In this document: in pieces, positions 33,195 to 43,439 of the stretch | How positions within the stretch are numbered: the first letter of the stretch is position 1 | Layout: each line of letters starts with the position of its first letter | NCBI GenBank assembly: GCA_023653785.1 | Contig: JAMKCH010005433.1 | Location: 1-64,000, forward strand | Reading direction: 5' to 3' | DNA from: Ophioderma brevispina | Lineage: Eukaryota > Echinodermata > Ophiuroidea > Amphilepidida > Ophiodermatidae | DNA length: 64,000 nucleotides | Program-made: the position numbers and the translations under genes | Notes under the pieces: model-generated | Told to the model about the DNA's origin: nothing | Databases searched by the model: none | Seen by the model: only the letters and a program-made list of their open reading frames with translations

Positions 33195-34720
33195 GGACCC
33201 ATGAAAGACAACAAAGCACCAGGGCCAGATGAAATCCCAAGAGACATCATTTTTCCCCCCCCCAAGATTGCCGGAGATGACATCATTAGGAGCTGACTAA
33301 GCTTTACAATCAAATTCTGAATGAGAAAAGGATACCGAAAAGTTGGAAGGAGGCAAAAAATAATCCTCCCTCTTAAGAAAGTATTAGGATGACATTAAAA
33401 ATTACAGAACCATCAGTTTGTTATCTCACGCTTATAAAGATATCACCAGATCTAACAGAGACGCATCAAAAAACATCCTATGAGTATATCAACCAAGGAG
33501 ACAGGCAGGCTTCAGAAGCTCATATTCCACAATGACCACCATGTATGCCTTGAATAACGTCATCGAAAAAGGCAAATGAATACAACCGAAGAATGTTTTG
33601 GATACATAGACTTCGAGAAAGCCTTCGATTCTGTAGAACACAAAACTATTCACATCACTTCGCAACGCAGGAATCAACGAGAATATGTACACACTTCTCG
33701 AGGAACATATATTATGGAGCAACTGCCAGAATCCATTGAAAATGAACCTTGTGTCAAAATCAATCAACATCCAGGAGAGGTGTTAGACAAGGTGACACAT
33801 TATCGCCAAAAATATTTACCAATGCACTGGAAGGGGTTTCTTCAAAGAAGAAACTAACCCACCAAGAGAGAGGACTGGCATGAACATAGATGGTGGGAAT
33901 ATCTTACAGGACTTGAGATTGCTGATGATGTGGGATTCATCACTGCCTCAGTGCAAAATATGGAACTGCAATTAAATGACCTCAACAGAGAAAGTTGGAA
34001 TATTGGACTCAAGATCCACAAGGGAAAAAACAGAGTAACATGACAAAACTTCCAGACCAGTGAAGTGAAACCATAAGGATAGAAAAATGCGGAGATTGAG
34101 AAGGTGGACCATACAAATACCTGGTCAAACAGTGCAACGGGATGAACATACAAGAGAAGAAGTAAACATCAGAAGAAAGGCAGGCATGGAGGTTTGGCAG
34201 ATACAGATACATTCTATGTGACCAGAAAACTGCCAATGTCACTCAGAAGGCAGATGACGATCAATGGGTTTTAACAACAATGTCATACGGGGCTGAAACA
34301 TGGACAACCAAGAAACAAAACTAGGAACAGAAACTCAGAACCGCACAAAGAGCAATGGAAAGGCCAAATGCTAAATATCACATGAAAGATAGAATCAAGA
34401 ATTTGACATAAGAAAGCAAACACAGTTTAAAGACATCATAAAGATGATCAATACAGCTAAATGGAGATGGGCGGAACATTTCTGGTTAGGGGGCAGACAA
34501 CGATGGACAAGAGACTAACAGAAATGGCGGACCTAGAACAGGACAGAGAAACAGTGGGCAGGCAAAACGCCAGTGGCGTGATTGACATAACATGGTGTGT
34601 GGGTGATACATGACCAGACTGCACAGAATGTCCGAAGAGAGTGGAAAAAAATAATGAAGAGCCTACCTACGCAGTGGACGGAACAGGCTGGGAGAAGTGA
34701 GAAAATGTTAAGCATTAAAA
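33195..34720 (+). pseudogene. RTE/BovB-like LINE reverse transcriptase remnant
   Basis: RT blocks appear in order but in shifting frames. DNKAPGPDEIP at 33207 is finger block 1/2; RIPKSWKEAK follows at about 33330. YIDFEKAFDSVEH at 33602 is motif A with the catalytic Asp. LEIADDVGFIT at 33911 is motif C (usual F/YADD, first residue changed). Then SWNIGLKIHKGKN follows. Downstream pieces resemble the basic C-terminus of RTE-type ORFs. Motif B (usual RGVRQGD) is not readable. Several stops and frameshifts, 5' truncated: a dead copy. The frame at 33576-33857 is one piece of it. Confidence 0.75.
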
Positions 34721-35089
34721 CAACAAATCCGAACTCAAACTTGGAATTGAGCATTTTAGCTCCAGTGGACTATTGTCAATTAATACACACAAAAATTATA
34801 TTTCGAAAATCTCTGAGGCTAGGCTTTTTAAGATTAGAGGTCGTGGGATCATATGGGGGGAAACTTGATCGATGGTGAAATTTCCTAACCATTGTGGATG
34901 GATTCAATATACCGTCTGCCTCTTGTGTAAAAAAACAGACAGGACAGTACACAAAAAAGCTCCACTACAATCCTTTTATGTGAACCCTTTAAATCAATAC
35001 TTCCTGTCAGAACTCTCCGTTCCTCTGTAGAATCCACTGAGAACCACTTCTGTAGAACCATTTTTTCCCAATATCCACTACCACAGTCA
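34721..35089. other. No recognisable gene
   Basis: May include the 3' tail of the RTE remnant. Minus-strand frames here continue into the low-complexity tract and are not convincing. Confidence 0.4.
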
Positions 35090-35680
35090 GGCCAGCCATG
35101 GGCCCATTGCAGGCCATGCCAGGTAAGCCATGCCAGGCAAAGCCAAGCCAAGCAAGCCAGCCAAAGCGAAGCAAAGCAATGCAAAGCCCAGCAAAAACCA
35201 ATCACGAACCAAGCAAAAGCACACCACAAAGCTTAACAACAACAAAGCAAAGCAACCAACAAAACAAAGCAAAGCAAAGCCAAAAAACAAAGCAAAGCAA
35301 AGCAAAACAAAACAAAACAAAAACAAAGCAAAGCAAAAAACAACATCAAATCAAATCAGCAAAGCAAAGCAAAACAAAACAAAAACAAAAGAAAAGCCAA
35401 AGCACCCAAAGCAAAACAAAACAAAGCTAAACAAATAAATCAATCAAAGCAAAGCAAAGCAAAACAAAACCAAAACAAAACAAAGCAAAGCAAAGCAAAG
35501 GACAAACAAACAAGCAAAACAAACAAAAACAAAGCAAAGCAAATCAAAGGCAAAACAAAACAAAGCCAAATCAAAGCAAAACAAAAACAAGAAAGCAAAG
35601 CAAAGCAAAGCAAAGCAAAGCAAAACAAAACAAAACAAAAGAAAACAACAACAAAACAAAGCAAGTAAAAACCAAAGCCA
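35090..35680. repeat. 590-bp low-complexity A/C/G tract, (AAAGC)n and (AAAAC)n
   Basis: The plus strand almost lacks T. Units change along the tract from GCCAGGC/AAGCC words (35090-35170) through AAAGC to AAAACAAAAC. Long frames in several phases on both strands, including apparent Lys/Gln/Ser-rich or Leu/Phe/Cys-rich peptides, are consequences of the missing T (no TAA/TAG/TGA on plus). Not coding. Confidence 0.85.
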
Positions 35681-35849
35681 AATACCTTTATATGTCGCCT
35701 ATAATTGAAGATGAAATTATCAAAAATTATAAGAAAGTTTGATCCAAATAAAAGTCCGGGGTCATGACGGAATAAATATTCTTGACAAAAAATTTTAAAA
35801 AGAAAGTGTTCCACTTGCGAATATATTCAATCTATCAATCACCAAAAGG

Positions 35850-36480
35850 TGTTGTAACATTACGGACTTTAAAAAAGCAAGGGTAGTACCGATTTACAAA
35901 AAGGACAATACTGGTTATATTCTAATTATCGACCTATATCAATTTTGCCGCCTTTTTTTCCAAAATTCTTGAACGGCTCATTTTTAACAGATGTTCATCA
36001 TTATTGATAAATACAAAGTATATCAAAACATTTGGGCTTTAGACCAAAACATTCTACACAGATGGCAATTATTGACTTGGTCGATAAAATTCACAAAGCT
36101 GTGTTTGAGAAAATTAAGCAGACATTGGGTATTTAATTAGATCTATCCAAAGCAATTGATACCATTAACCACGATATTTTACTGTATAAATTAGAACGTT
36201 ATGGGTTTAGGGGCATTGTGTTGGAATGGCTTAATGGCTTATATAGTAACAGGACAACAATACGTCCAATACAATTCATGTAAATTCAAATCCATGAATA
36301 TAACGTGTGGTCTTCCGCAGGGACAATTCTTGGTCTTACTTATTTATATATATATACATGATATTATTAATACGTCATCTATTTCAAATTTGTCTGTTGC
36401 GGATGAGCATACCCCGTCCTTCGGAGGGACGTTAAGGCGTCGGTCCAATATACATGGAGAATCACAGCTATGAATATGTA
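35850..36480 (+). pseudogene. CR1/Jockey-like LINE reverse transcriptase remnant
   Basis: Readable across frames: VVPIYKKDN at 35885, then a degraded NYRPIS.LP block, KTF.ALDQ-type sequence, DLSKAIDTINHDIL (about 36141) for motif A, YGFRGIVLEWLNGLYSN (36199), and ITCGLPQG (about 36298) for motif B, followed by a degraded PLLF.IYI.DI block and a lost FADD (VADE). Frames shift at least four times. The VIPIYKK/LSKAFDTINH/GVPQGS vocabulary is that of CR1/Jockey-type LINEs. Non-functional, 5' truncated. Confidence 0.75.
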
Positions 36481-36689
36481 ATCAGCCAGTTTAGAAAGAG
36501 TAGGGTGAACACCCATGTTGTCCCAAATTCGTCCCTGGATTCCTGGGCATTTTTTTTTTCATTGGAAAACAGTGTTTGAACACTGAATGATCGACCCAGG
36601 CTAAATAAGACAACAAAACATACAGTTATGATAGTTCAAGTAAATAAATGTTCTGACTTCAATAATTGTCACCATGTTTCGCTATAGAA

Positions 36690-36955
36690 ATAAACTAGGT
36701 GGTCCCCAGGTTCCGATCACCTGGTGGGATATGACCCTAGGGCTTTCTGCAGTTCCTTTGACTTGAATGACCCCTAATGGTTTCTGGTTCAGTCTGAACT
36801 TGAAGACCCATGATGATCTGTCATGACTTTCAGATTTTTGGGCATCAAACAATCAACCTCACCCTCCAGTTTATGTCCATACATCACTGTTACCTTTTGA
36901 CTCCTTTGACTTGAATGGACCCTTTGATGATCTTGGCGTGCCCTTTAAAATTTTT
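36690..36955 (+). repeat. GACCTTTGACC minisatellite, tract 1
   Basis: CTCCTTTGACTTGAATGG (about 36896) repeats TTCCTTTGACTTGAATGA (about 36754); around them GATGATC and CATACA.CAC words recur. Unit roughly 140 bp. It appears to interrupt the LINE between its RT part and the 3' end at 37280. Confidence 0.6.
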
Positions 36956-37284
36956 AATAAGAGGAAATCATTTATCCAAACGTATTTTTTTTTATAATCA
37001 TCCGTCCAGTATTAAATTTTGTCAGTTATTCAATTCATCAGGTAGAGAATTGATTAACTTGTGTAAAGTGTTTTTATTATATTATATTTGAAACATTATG
37101 AGATCATCTTCGTAATATTGTATAAATATTTATGTTTATTTATTTATATTATGATAAAGAATTTTGAGTATTTGTTGCAATAATGAGAAGTTTTGTGCTG
37201 TACCGTAAGTATTGGGTTGCCCTTATGTTCATGTACCTTGTCTTAGTAAGGTTTGAACAATAAAACAAACTTGAAACTTGGCAG
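36956..37284 (+). other. AT-rich LINE 3' end with AATAAAACAAACTTGAAACTT terminus
   Basis: T-rich 330 bp ending AATAAAACAAACTTGAAAC at 37258-37278, the style of a CR1/Jockey LINE 3' terminus. Probably the tail of the 35850-36480 element. Confidence 0.5.
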
Positions 37285-37560
37285 AACAATCGACCCTTAC
37301 ACTCCAAGTTTAATGCCCATACACCAATTTTTACCCCATTTAACCTCTACCTGAAAGACCCCTGATGCCTTTGATCCACTAATCAATACAAAATCGGGCT
37401 TAGGAAGGTTAAGGGGCACCCACACTCCATGTTTCGTCTGGATACACCAAAGTTCACCCATTTGACATCCTTTGACATTGGAAGGACTCCTGATGACCTT
37501 TGCTGATCCACTAAACAAATACAAAAAACACTCGTCTTCGAAAGTCAAGGGGCACCCCCC
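37285..37560 (+). repeat. GACCTTTGACC minisatellite, tract 2
   Basis: Two units: CTCCAAGTTTAATGCCCATA ... CCCCTGATGCCTTTGATCCACTAATCAATACAAA (about 37300-37395, core words only) and a second beginning CTCCATGTTTCGTCTGGATA, with CATCCTTTGACATTGG and GATGACCTTTGCTGATCC. The AACGCGTT element is inserted at its end and the third tract resumes after it at 38539. Confidence 0.65.
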
Positions 37561-38538
37561 TATGCAAGCCATAAAGGCCATACGTATTTGCTGCAACGCG
37601 TTGCGAAAAAGTAGCACCGCGTTGCGACATTCAGCAACGCGTTGCGGACATTTAAGCAAAGCGTTGCGGTGTCGGCCAATCAAAATCATGAATTCTGTGA
37701 CGTATTTAAAAATAGACCACCGCGGCAGATAGATACTTTGCAACGCGTTTGCAAACTTCACAACGCAGTTGAGCTTCACACCGCGTTGAAAGCTTCACAA
37801 CGCGTGCTAAGGTTACAAGCCATAAGGGTCATAACGTATTGCCGCAACGGTTGGTGAGAAAGCACAACGCGGTGCGAAATTTAGGCAACGTGTGCGACAT
37901 TCAGCACCGTTGCGGTGTCGGCGCATCAAAATCATGAATTTTTGACGTATTTCAAAAATATACATTAACAACGCGTTGCGACCTCACCGCGTTGCCAAGC
38001 AATACGTTATGACCCTTATTGCCCTTCCAACGCGTTGTGTAGTGTAACAACGCGTTTTTGAAGCTCGCCGCGCGTTGTGATGGCTTGCAACGCGTGTGAA
38101 GGCCATAAATGGTCATAACGTACTGCCGCACGCGTTGTGGATCTATTTTTTTTAAATACGTCACAGAATCTGATTTGATGGTCCGACGCCGCAACGCTTT
38201 GCCGGAATGTCGCAACGCTTTGCTACTTTCTCACAAACGCGTTGCGGCAATACTATGACCCTTAGGCTTGTGGACCTTAGCAAATCGTTGTAAAGGCTCG
38301 CAAGGCGTTGTGAATGTTGCAACGCGTTGTGAAGGCTTGCAACGCGTTGTGAGTTTCCACAACGCCGTTCTAGATGACTCTGCAACCGCCGTTGTGAGTC
38401 TAGTTTTTGAAATACGCCACAGAAATTGATCATTTTAATTGGCCCACACCGCAACGCGTTGCCGACATGTCGCAACGCGTTGCTACTTTGTCGGCAACGC
38501 GTTGCGGCAATAGTTTCGGGCCTTATGGCTTTGCCATA
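37561..38538. mobile_element. AACGCGTT palindrome element, long member (0.98 kb)
   Basis: Left end TATGCAAGCCATAAAGGCC, right end TTATGGCTTTGCCATA (reverse complement TATGGCAAAGCCATAA). Internally AACGCGTTGC-type words occur over 20 times, with CATAAGGGTCATAACGTATTG and ATCAAAATCATGAATT / GACGTATTT modules in alternating orientation, as if three or four hairpin units were fused head to head. It splits the minisatellite into tracts 2 and 3. Many overlapping frames, none coding. Same termini and AACGTATTG module as 28363-28694. Confidence 0.8.
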
Positions 38539-38665
38539 CCACCTACCAAGTTTCAGGACGTGCGAGAAAATAGACGTGGTCTATTTGACCTCCTTTGACC
38601 TTGATGAACCCCTGTGACCTTTGATCCCACTAACCAATACAAACTCGGTCAAGGGGTAACCTCGC
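38539..38665 (+). repeat. GACCTTTGACC minisatellite, tract 3
   Basis: Begins CCACCTACCAAGTTTCAGGA and contains TTTGACCTCCTTTGACCTTG, CTGTGACCTTTGATCCC and CCAATACAAACTCGGTCAAG, continuing the unit interrupted at 37560. Confidence 0.65.
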
Positions 38666-39653
38666 GTCCGGTAAAGTTATTTCCCACGGTGTAGTCTGTG
38701 ACAGACTGGGGGGCCTAAAGAATATTATCTAATTGGTACTGCGCGATGATTAACGTTAATCAGTCCGTCAGAGAGAATGTGTGTAGATGAAACTAATTCT
38801 CAAATATTTCCGGAAAAACGAAGGGGTTCTATGGATGTTTTGAATCGAGGAGTCCGTTACAGTTTGGTTTGAATATGTAGCGTAATGGGTCTGAACCTAT
38901 AGAACCTAGCGAGGAAAATACACGTTTGTTTTTTGTAGGGTACTTCGGTGCTCGCAGACACGGAAAGTAACACGCAATATCTACGGGCGCCATCCACTTT
39001 TCCCCACGCCTCGGTATTATTCCAGTTTGAGAGTGTTTAAACGCTCGTTCAATTTACGCCAACTTTTTCTTTAATTTTAGAAACAGGTAGAAACAGGGAT
39101 TTAGTACCTTAACGGGACCGCCGTTAAGGGGACAACCACCCACCCCCAAGTTTAAGGAACGTGAGACCCTCGTCTCCGAGAAAATAGACACTGACAGACG
39201 ACCAGACCACCGGTATTAATATATAGATGCTAGGGCTACTATTCTCTAACCCTAATTTGAGAGAAAAATTAGTTCAAAACATCCATGTTTCGGAAGTCAG
39301 GACCGCATGTGAAAAAAAAAAAAAAAATCAGTGCCCCCGCCCCGTAACACACACGTAGGTAGGGTATATGAAAGGAGTTGATGAAAGAATATGTGATATC
39401 AGTAAATAACGTGGATGTGGTATAGGGCATTATGACTTAAAAAACTGATTTTTTTTTTTCTGACTAGAATTTCGCGACTTATCAGAGGTAACATGAGGCT
39501 TTGAATTTAGGTTGTGACCTCCCATAGACTCGACCCGTACCCAGTCATATATTTGTATTCTAAGTATTCAAATGTCAAAGATGGTGCAACCAGTATATTG
39601 GAACAAGACCTTGCAACTATTCGCAAAATGCCTTTAGGCGATGAAAATAAAAA
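38666..39653. other. No recognised gene; diverged minisatellite words and an A-run
   Basis: Includes CAAGTTTAAGGAACGTGAG / GAGAAAATAGACAC (39148-39195), a further minisatellite fragment, and an A-run at 39312-39327. GGATGTTTTGAA (38834) and TTCAAAACATCC (39272) form an inverted pair about 440 bp apart. No gene seen. Confidence 0.45.
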
Positions 39654-39964
39654 AACTCTGTTTACGGCCCGACCGACCCTGATTTTCATTTTTGCAGATT
39701 TTAGTTTTTTTAGTTTTTGCCAAAAATCATGTAAATCAGCCTGTTTTAGCCCAAATTATCCCAATTTTGGCAAAAATTTATTCAGAAAAGTGTTTGTAAA
39801 AATTATTTTACATTTGTTCTCTGATTTTTAGATTTTGGAGCTATTTTAGGCAATGTTTGAGCTTCAGAAAGAAAAAAAAAATTAAAAAAAAAAAAAAAAA
39901 AATCGCTCCCCCGACCCGGACCGACCGTACTCGAAAGGTACGCTCGCCCGGAAAACAGGGTTTT
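39654..39964. mobile_element. Short element with CTGTTTwCsGG termini and poly(A) interior
   Basis: The left part CTCTGTTTACGGCCCGACCG and the right part, reverse complement CCCTGTTTTCCGGGCGAGCG, are inverted; CCGACCGACC-type words lie inside each. The interior has an A-run (39869-39901). Non-coding; the open frame 39514-39831 crosses it without motif. Non-autonomous repeat, class uncertain. Confidence 0.55.
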
Positions 39965-40944
39965 CTTATGTCGTCGCACTTATATGCAGGTTTTTTACCA
40001 GGAAAACGTCCACAGACATTTGATTGTGAGTAATTGTAGTCCTGCCTAATGTGAGTGGTTTTTTATATCAATGCTATCTTAGTTTCTTAAGATAGGCAAA
40101 AAAAATGTGCCCCAAAACACTCTAGTGCAACCCATTAATCTAATTTTCCGAAATTACTAAGCTACACCGATTTCTGCCAGTTTACCGTAAAAATCTAACA
40201 AACATTTACCAGAAGCTGTCGCCTAAAGAAAATATGTGTCCGCACAGGCCATTTACACCTTTTCAAACTATGTGTATACACATGTCACGACCATGTTGAT
40301 CAAACATACTCGCTTACTTATGGGCCACACACTGAGAAAACCTCCGGCTTTCAATGAAGGTGGACCGTGTGACTCTGAAAGTAACTTCACATTGATCAAT
40401 CTGATGTAATTATAGGCGTGTCCGGAGGAAAACTTCAGCCCGCCTGCTGTAACCATGAGCAGTTGAACATGTAGTAGACTTCTTTACGTGCAACTACATG
40501 CTAGTTTGGAATAGCACATATCAGATTTAAAATTATATTAACTGATAGTATATGGTTCACAAGATAATGTTGTGTTCTGATCATACATCTTGAGCCTAAA
40601 CTAATCTTGATAAAAGTTCCCCTATAGACAAAATGGCATACATATCGAAAGAATAAAATTTGTCACAGCTTGAAGTAAATCAAATAAAAGTAACCCCAAA
40701 CCCTTTATTTCAGGAACAATTATTCACTTGTAAAGAATTATAACATTAATTCTGTTTTAGTTTTTTAAGAAATAATGATCGCCGAATCTAGTTTCCTAAA
40801 CCCAATTATATTTCTTTAATTAACCAAGAATCATAGTTTATACTAAAGTTTATGTTCATCAAATAATATCACGGGCATATTGACGTGTTAATTGTAACAC
40901 TGGCGTAGTAGGGATAATTGGAAGAATGGCATACATGGCTAAAC
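39965..40944. other. No recognisable gene
   Basis: AT-rich. The frame at 40268-40456 (-) has no motif. Confidence 0.5.
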
Positions 40945-41019
40945 CGTGTGTTTTTTTCCGATAAGGTTTCCGAAATCATATGTGTTTCAGAAAGAAGTGA
41001 TGACCATACTGAAACACCC
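40945..41019. mobile_element. Palindromic MITE (GGGTGTTTCC family), right half only
   Basis: TTTTTTCCGATAAGGTTTCCGAA, TGTTTCAGAAAGAAG and GAAACACCC match the right half of 32524-32685 in order. The left half is missing. It abuts the broken 3' end of the DIRS-like RT gene and supplies its last ~10 codons and stop. Confidence 0.7.
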
Positions 41020-42585
41020 ATGTAGATGGGCTAATAACATAACAGCGAGGTTTACATGCCATACGTGATAACAAAGATTATCTAGCTTCCAAGCAATTGA
41101 ACGGCCTAAATGTTTATCAGTTGGCCATTTACCCTGGAACCATTTCCCGTTGAAATATCCACCACAACCGATCCCACCACTTGCATCTGTAAATAACTGG
41201 AGGTCCCTGTGTCCTGCCCAAATTTGATCCGGAATAATTGAAATTCCATTGAAATCTCTAAGAAATATCAACCACATCTGTAGGTCACTTTTTGCCCCAG
41301 ATGATAAATTGATTTTGTCCTTTGCATTCTTTACACCGCAGGTCAGATCAATTAAGCGACGTAAGAATGCCCTACCAGGAGAAATGGCCTTGCAAATAAA
41401 TGACAAAGAACCAATCAAAGATTGCAAAAGTTTGAGCGTGATTGACGACGAGCACAAAGCAGAATTGATTTTTTCTAAGGCCTTACAAATTTTCTCACAC
41501 GGAATTGAAACTGTCTGACGAACCGAGTCAATTTCAAGGCCTAAAAAAGTAATTTTTGTCGATGGGCCCACTGACTTCTCTGCTGACAGAGGAATTCCGA
41601 AGTTCTTACAAACTTCTTCAAATCTCTGTACTAATAACCTACATGAAAGAGAGCCTGAATTATTAGAACTCCCTGTGACCATGAAATAGTCATCCATATA
41701 GTGGATAATCCTATCAGTACTAGCCACTTGGCGAGTGACCCACTCCACAAATGACGAAAATTTTTCAAAAAGTGCAGGAGAACAGGAAGCCCCCATTGGC
41801 AGTGCTTTGTCAACATAAAATTTACCATTGACATTCATCCCAAGCAATTCAAAGTCACTAGGGTGTACAGGCAATAATCTAAACGCAGACTCTATGTCCG
41901 CCTTGGCCATCAATGCACCTTTTCCCGCACCTACAACTAAATTTACAGCCGAATCAAAGCTAGTGTATTGCACAGAACAAACACTTTTATCTATACCATC
42001 ATTTACAGATTCACCTGGTGGGAAGGAAAGATGATGTATTAATCTGAACTTTCCTACTTCACTTTTGGGGACTAGACCAATTGGAGAAACGATTAGATTT
42101 GGCAATGGCCGAGAGGTAAATGGACCGGCAATCCGACCCAATTTGATTTCTTTATCAAGTTTTTCACAAGCTTTTTCGGGCATTTTAATTACAGAAATAA
42201 GATTCCGAGCATCCCGCGCCATACGAGCACCATTATAAGTAAGTTTGAAGCCTGAAGAAAAACCATCAGAAAGAACTTTAGCAGCTGACTTATCATAATA
42301 AGTTTTAAGATATGGTTGCATAGCAGAAATATTAACAGGTGTTTGATATTTGCAACAAATACAATGATAGCCCTTCAAACAAGAAGGTGGATATGGAACG
42401 CTAATTTTTGCAATTTTTGAATCCATGATCCGAGTTTCCACAACGGGCACACGAGTGTTTATAGGTGCATTTTGTGCGTGGACACCCAGATTTGTTGAAG
42501 GCAAAACACAAACCCCGCATTGCAGATTCCCTCCACAAGGAAAATGATTGGCCCTTACCCCCTCGAATGGCCTTGGATTTTGCAC
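40987..42585 (-). CDS. DIRS/Ngaro-like retrotransposon ORF2: reverse transcriptase-RNase H, 3' truncated
   Basis: A 532-codon frame with an RT of the tyrosine-recombinase retroelement type. Finger block GKFRLIHHLSFPPGES near residues 178-192; motif A KADIESAFRLLPV at 228-240; motif B LPMGASCSPALFEKF at 262-276; catalytic HYMDDYF at 295-301; FLGLEID at 347-353. RNase H starts at LFTDASGGIGCGGYF (464-478). After SIAWK (496-500) the sequence departs from the expected ELxxIV block and soon enters the MITE half-copy, so most of RNase H, and any methyltransferase or tyrosine recombinase, are missing. RT catalytic residues are intact. It overlaps the gag zinc-knuckle frame, as usual in these elements. 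DIRS versus Ngaro is not resolved. Confidence 0.85.
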   Translation of the reverse strand: MQNPRPFEGVRANHFPCGGNLQCGVCVLPSTNLGVHAQNAPINTRVPVVETRIMDSKIAKISVPYPPSCLKGYHCICCKYQTPVNISAMQPYLKTYYDKSAAKVLSDGFSSGFKLTYNGARMARDARNLISVIKMPEKACEKLDKEIKLGRIAGPFTSRPLPNLIVSPIGLVPKSEVGKFRLIHHLSFPPGESVNDGIDKSVCSVQYTSFDSAVNLVVGAGKGALMAKADIESAFRLLPVHPSDFELLGMNVNGKFYVDKALPMGASCSPALFEKFSSFVEWVTRQVASTDRIIHYMDDYFMVTGSSNNSGSLSCRLLVQRFEEVCKNFGIPLSAEKSVGPSTKITFLGLEIDSVRQTVSIPCEKICKALEKINSALCSSSITLKLLQSLIGSLSFICKAISPGRAFLRRLIDLTCGVKNAKDKINLSSGAKSDLQMWLIFLRDFNGISIIPDQIWAGHRDLQLFTDASGGIGCGGYFNGKWFQGKWPTDKHLGRSIAWKLDNLCYHVWHVNLAVMLLAHLHGCFSMVITSF

Positions 42586-43439
42586 GAAAAACCACCTAAA
42601 GGCTTTCCCTTTGCCTGAAAAGACATGGAATTTGTTGGAAAAGCTCTAAAAGAAGGGGCCGAGACATATAAAGCCCACAGCTCACCATCTATTATGGCCC
42701 AGGACCTATGAGGTTGCTGTTGCTGCCTAAGACGGAATTGGATGTCATAGGTGCGCCATCCCAATCCGCCAAAGCGTGACGCGGCTGACCGGATAACGTG
42801 ACAATACTTCAGTAATTCTTGTACACGTTGAGGATGAGCCTCTAAAAACACCGAGGCAAAAACCAAAAAGGCTGATGTCCAAATGTGAACCGAAGAAATT
42901 TGCTTCTTCGGCTTGTGAGCTTTCCATAATAAACACCCATTTTCATCCACAGATAATTTAACATCATGTGGTTCATCACCAATACACTCATCCTCAAGAA
43001 GCAATGCGAGATCAATGTATTCACCATTAATTATTTTTGATTTCAAAGACTGGGAAATTCCAAAAGAAAGAGGCCCACAAATTGATTTCAATTGATCCTG
43101 CATTTGCGAATTATCGATTTGAAAACTAGCCACACCACTTAACTGAACACCAGCATTTAATAGGGAACTATCATTAACTAACCTATTACTATTATTGATT
43201 TGACTTTGTAAGAGATTGGACTGAGTGTTTAGCAAATTTGGATTTGTATTGACACAACTAGATGTAATTGAATTGACATTTAATAAAGAACAAGCAGAAG
43301 GCAATTCCCTCTCACCGTTCATTCCAGTTCCACTCAAAAGCTGGTCAGCTGACAGAGATGAATTTCCCATCCTTGGTTGACTTGGTTGACTTACTTGGCC
43401 TGTTTGCGAAATATTACCTCCAGCGACAGATTGGTTTAA
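42401..43439 (-). pseudogene. DIRS/Ngaro-like gag (ORF1), 3' two-thirds, one frameshift
   Basis: The main frame runs from 43439 (next to the MITE) to 42555; its Gln/Ser/Asn-rich start leads to the block HIWTSAFLVFASVFLEAHP and SWAIIDGELWALYVSAP, typical of DIRS-type gag. The C-terminal zinc-binding part (CFAFNKSGCPRTKCTYKH then CARCGNSDHGFKNC) is in another frame (42401-42595), so one frameshift, mutational or programmed, separates them. The MGNSS methionine at 43370 is probably not the true start because the open frame continues upstream to the MITE. Confidence 0.75.

Noticed and set aside
35098..35814. Several overlapping 70-124-codon frames on both strands
   Set aside because: They follow from an A/C/G-only tract without T; composition is low complexity and phases overlap.
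37297..37779. 160-codon minus-strand frame
   Set aside because: Crosses the minisatellite into the AACGCGTT element; repeat-derived.
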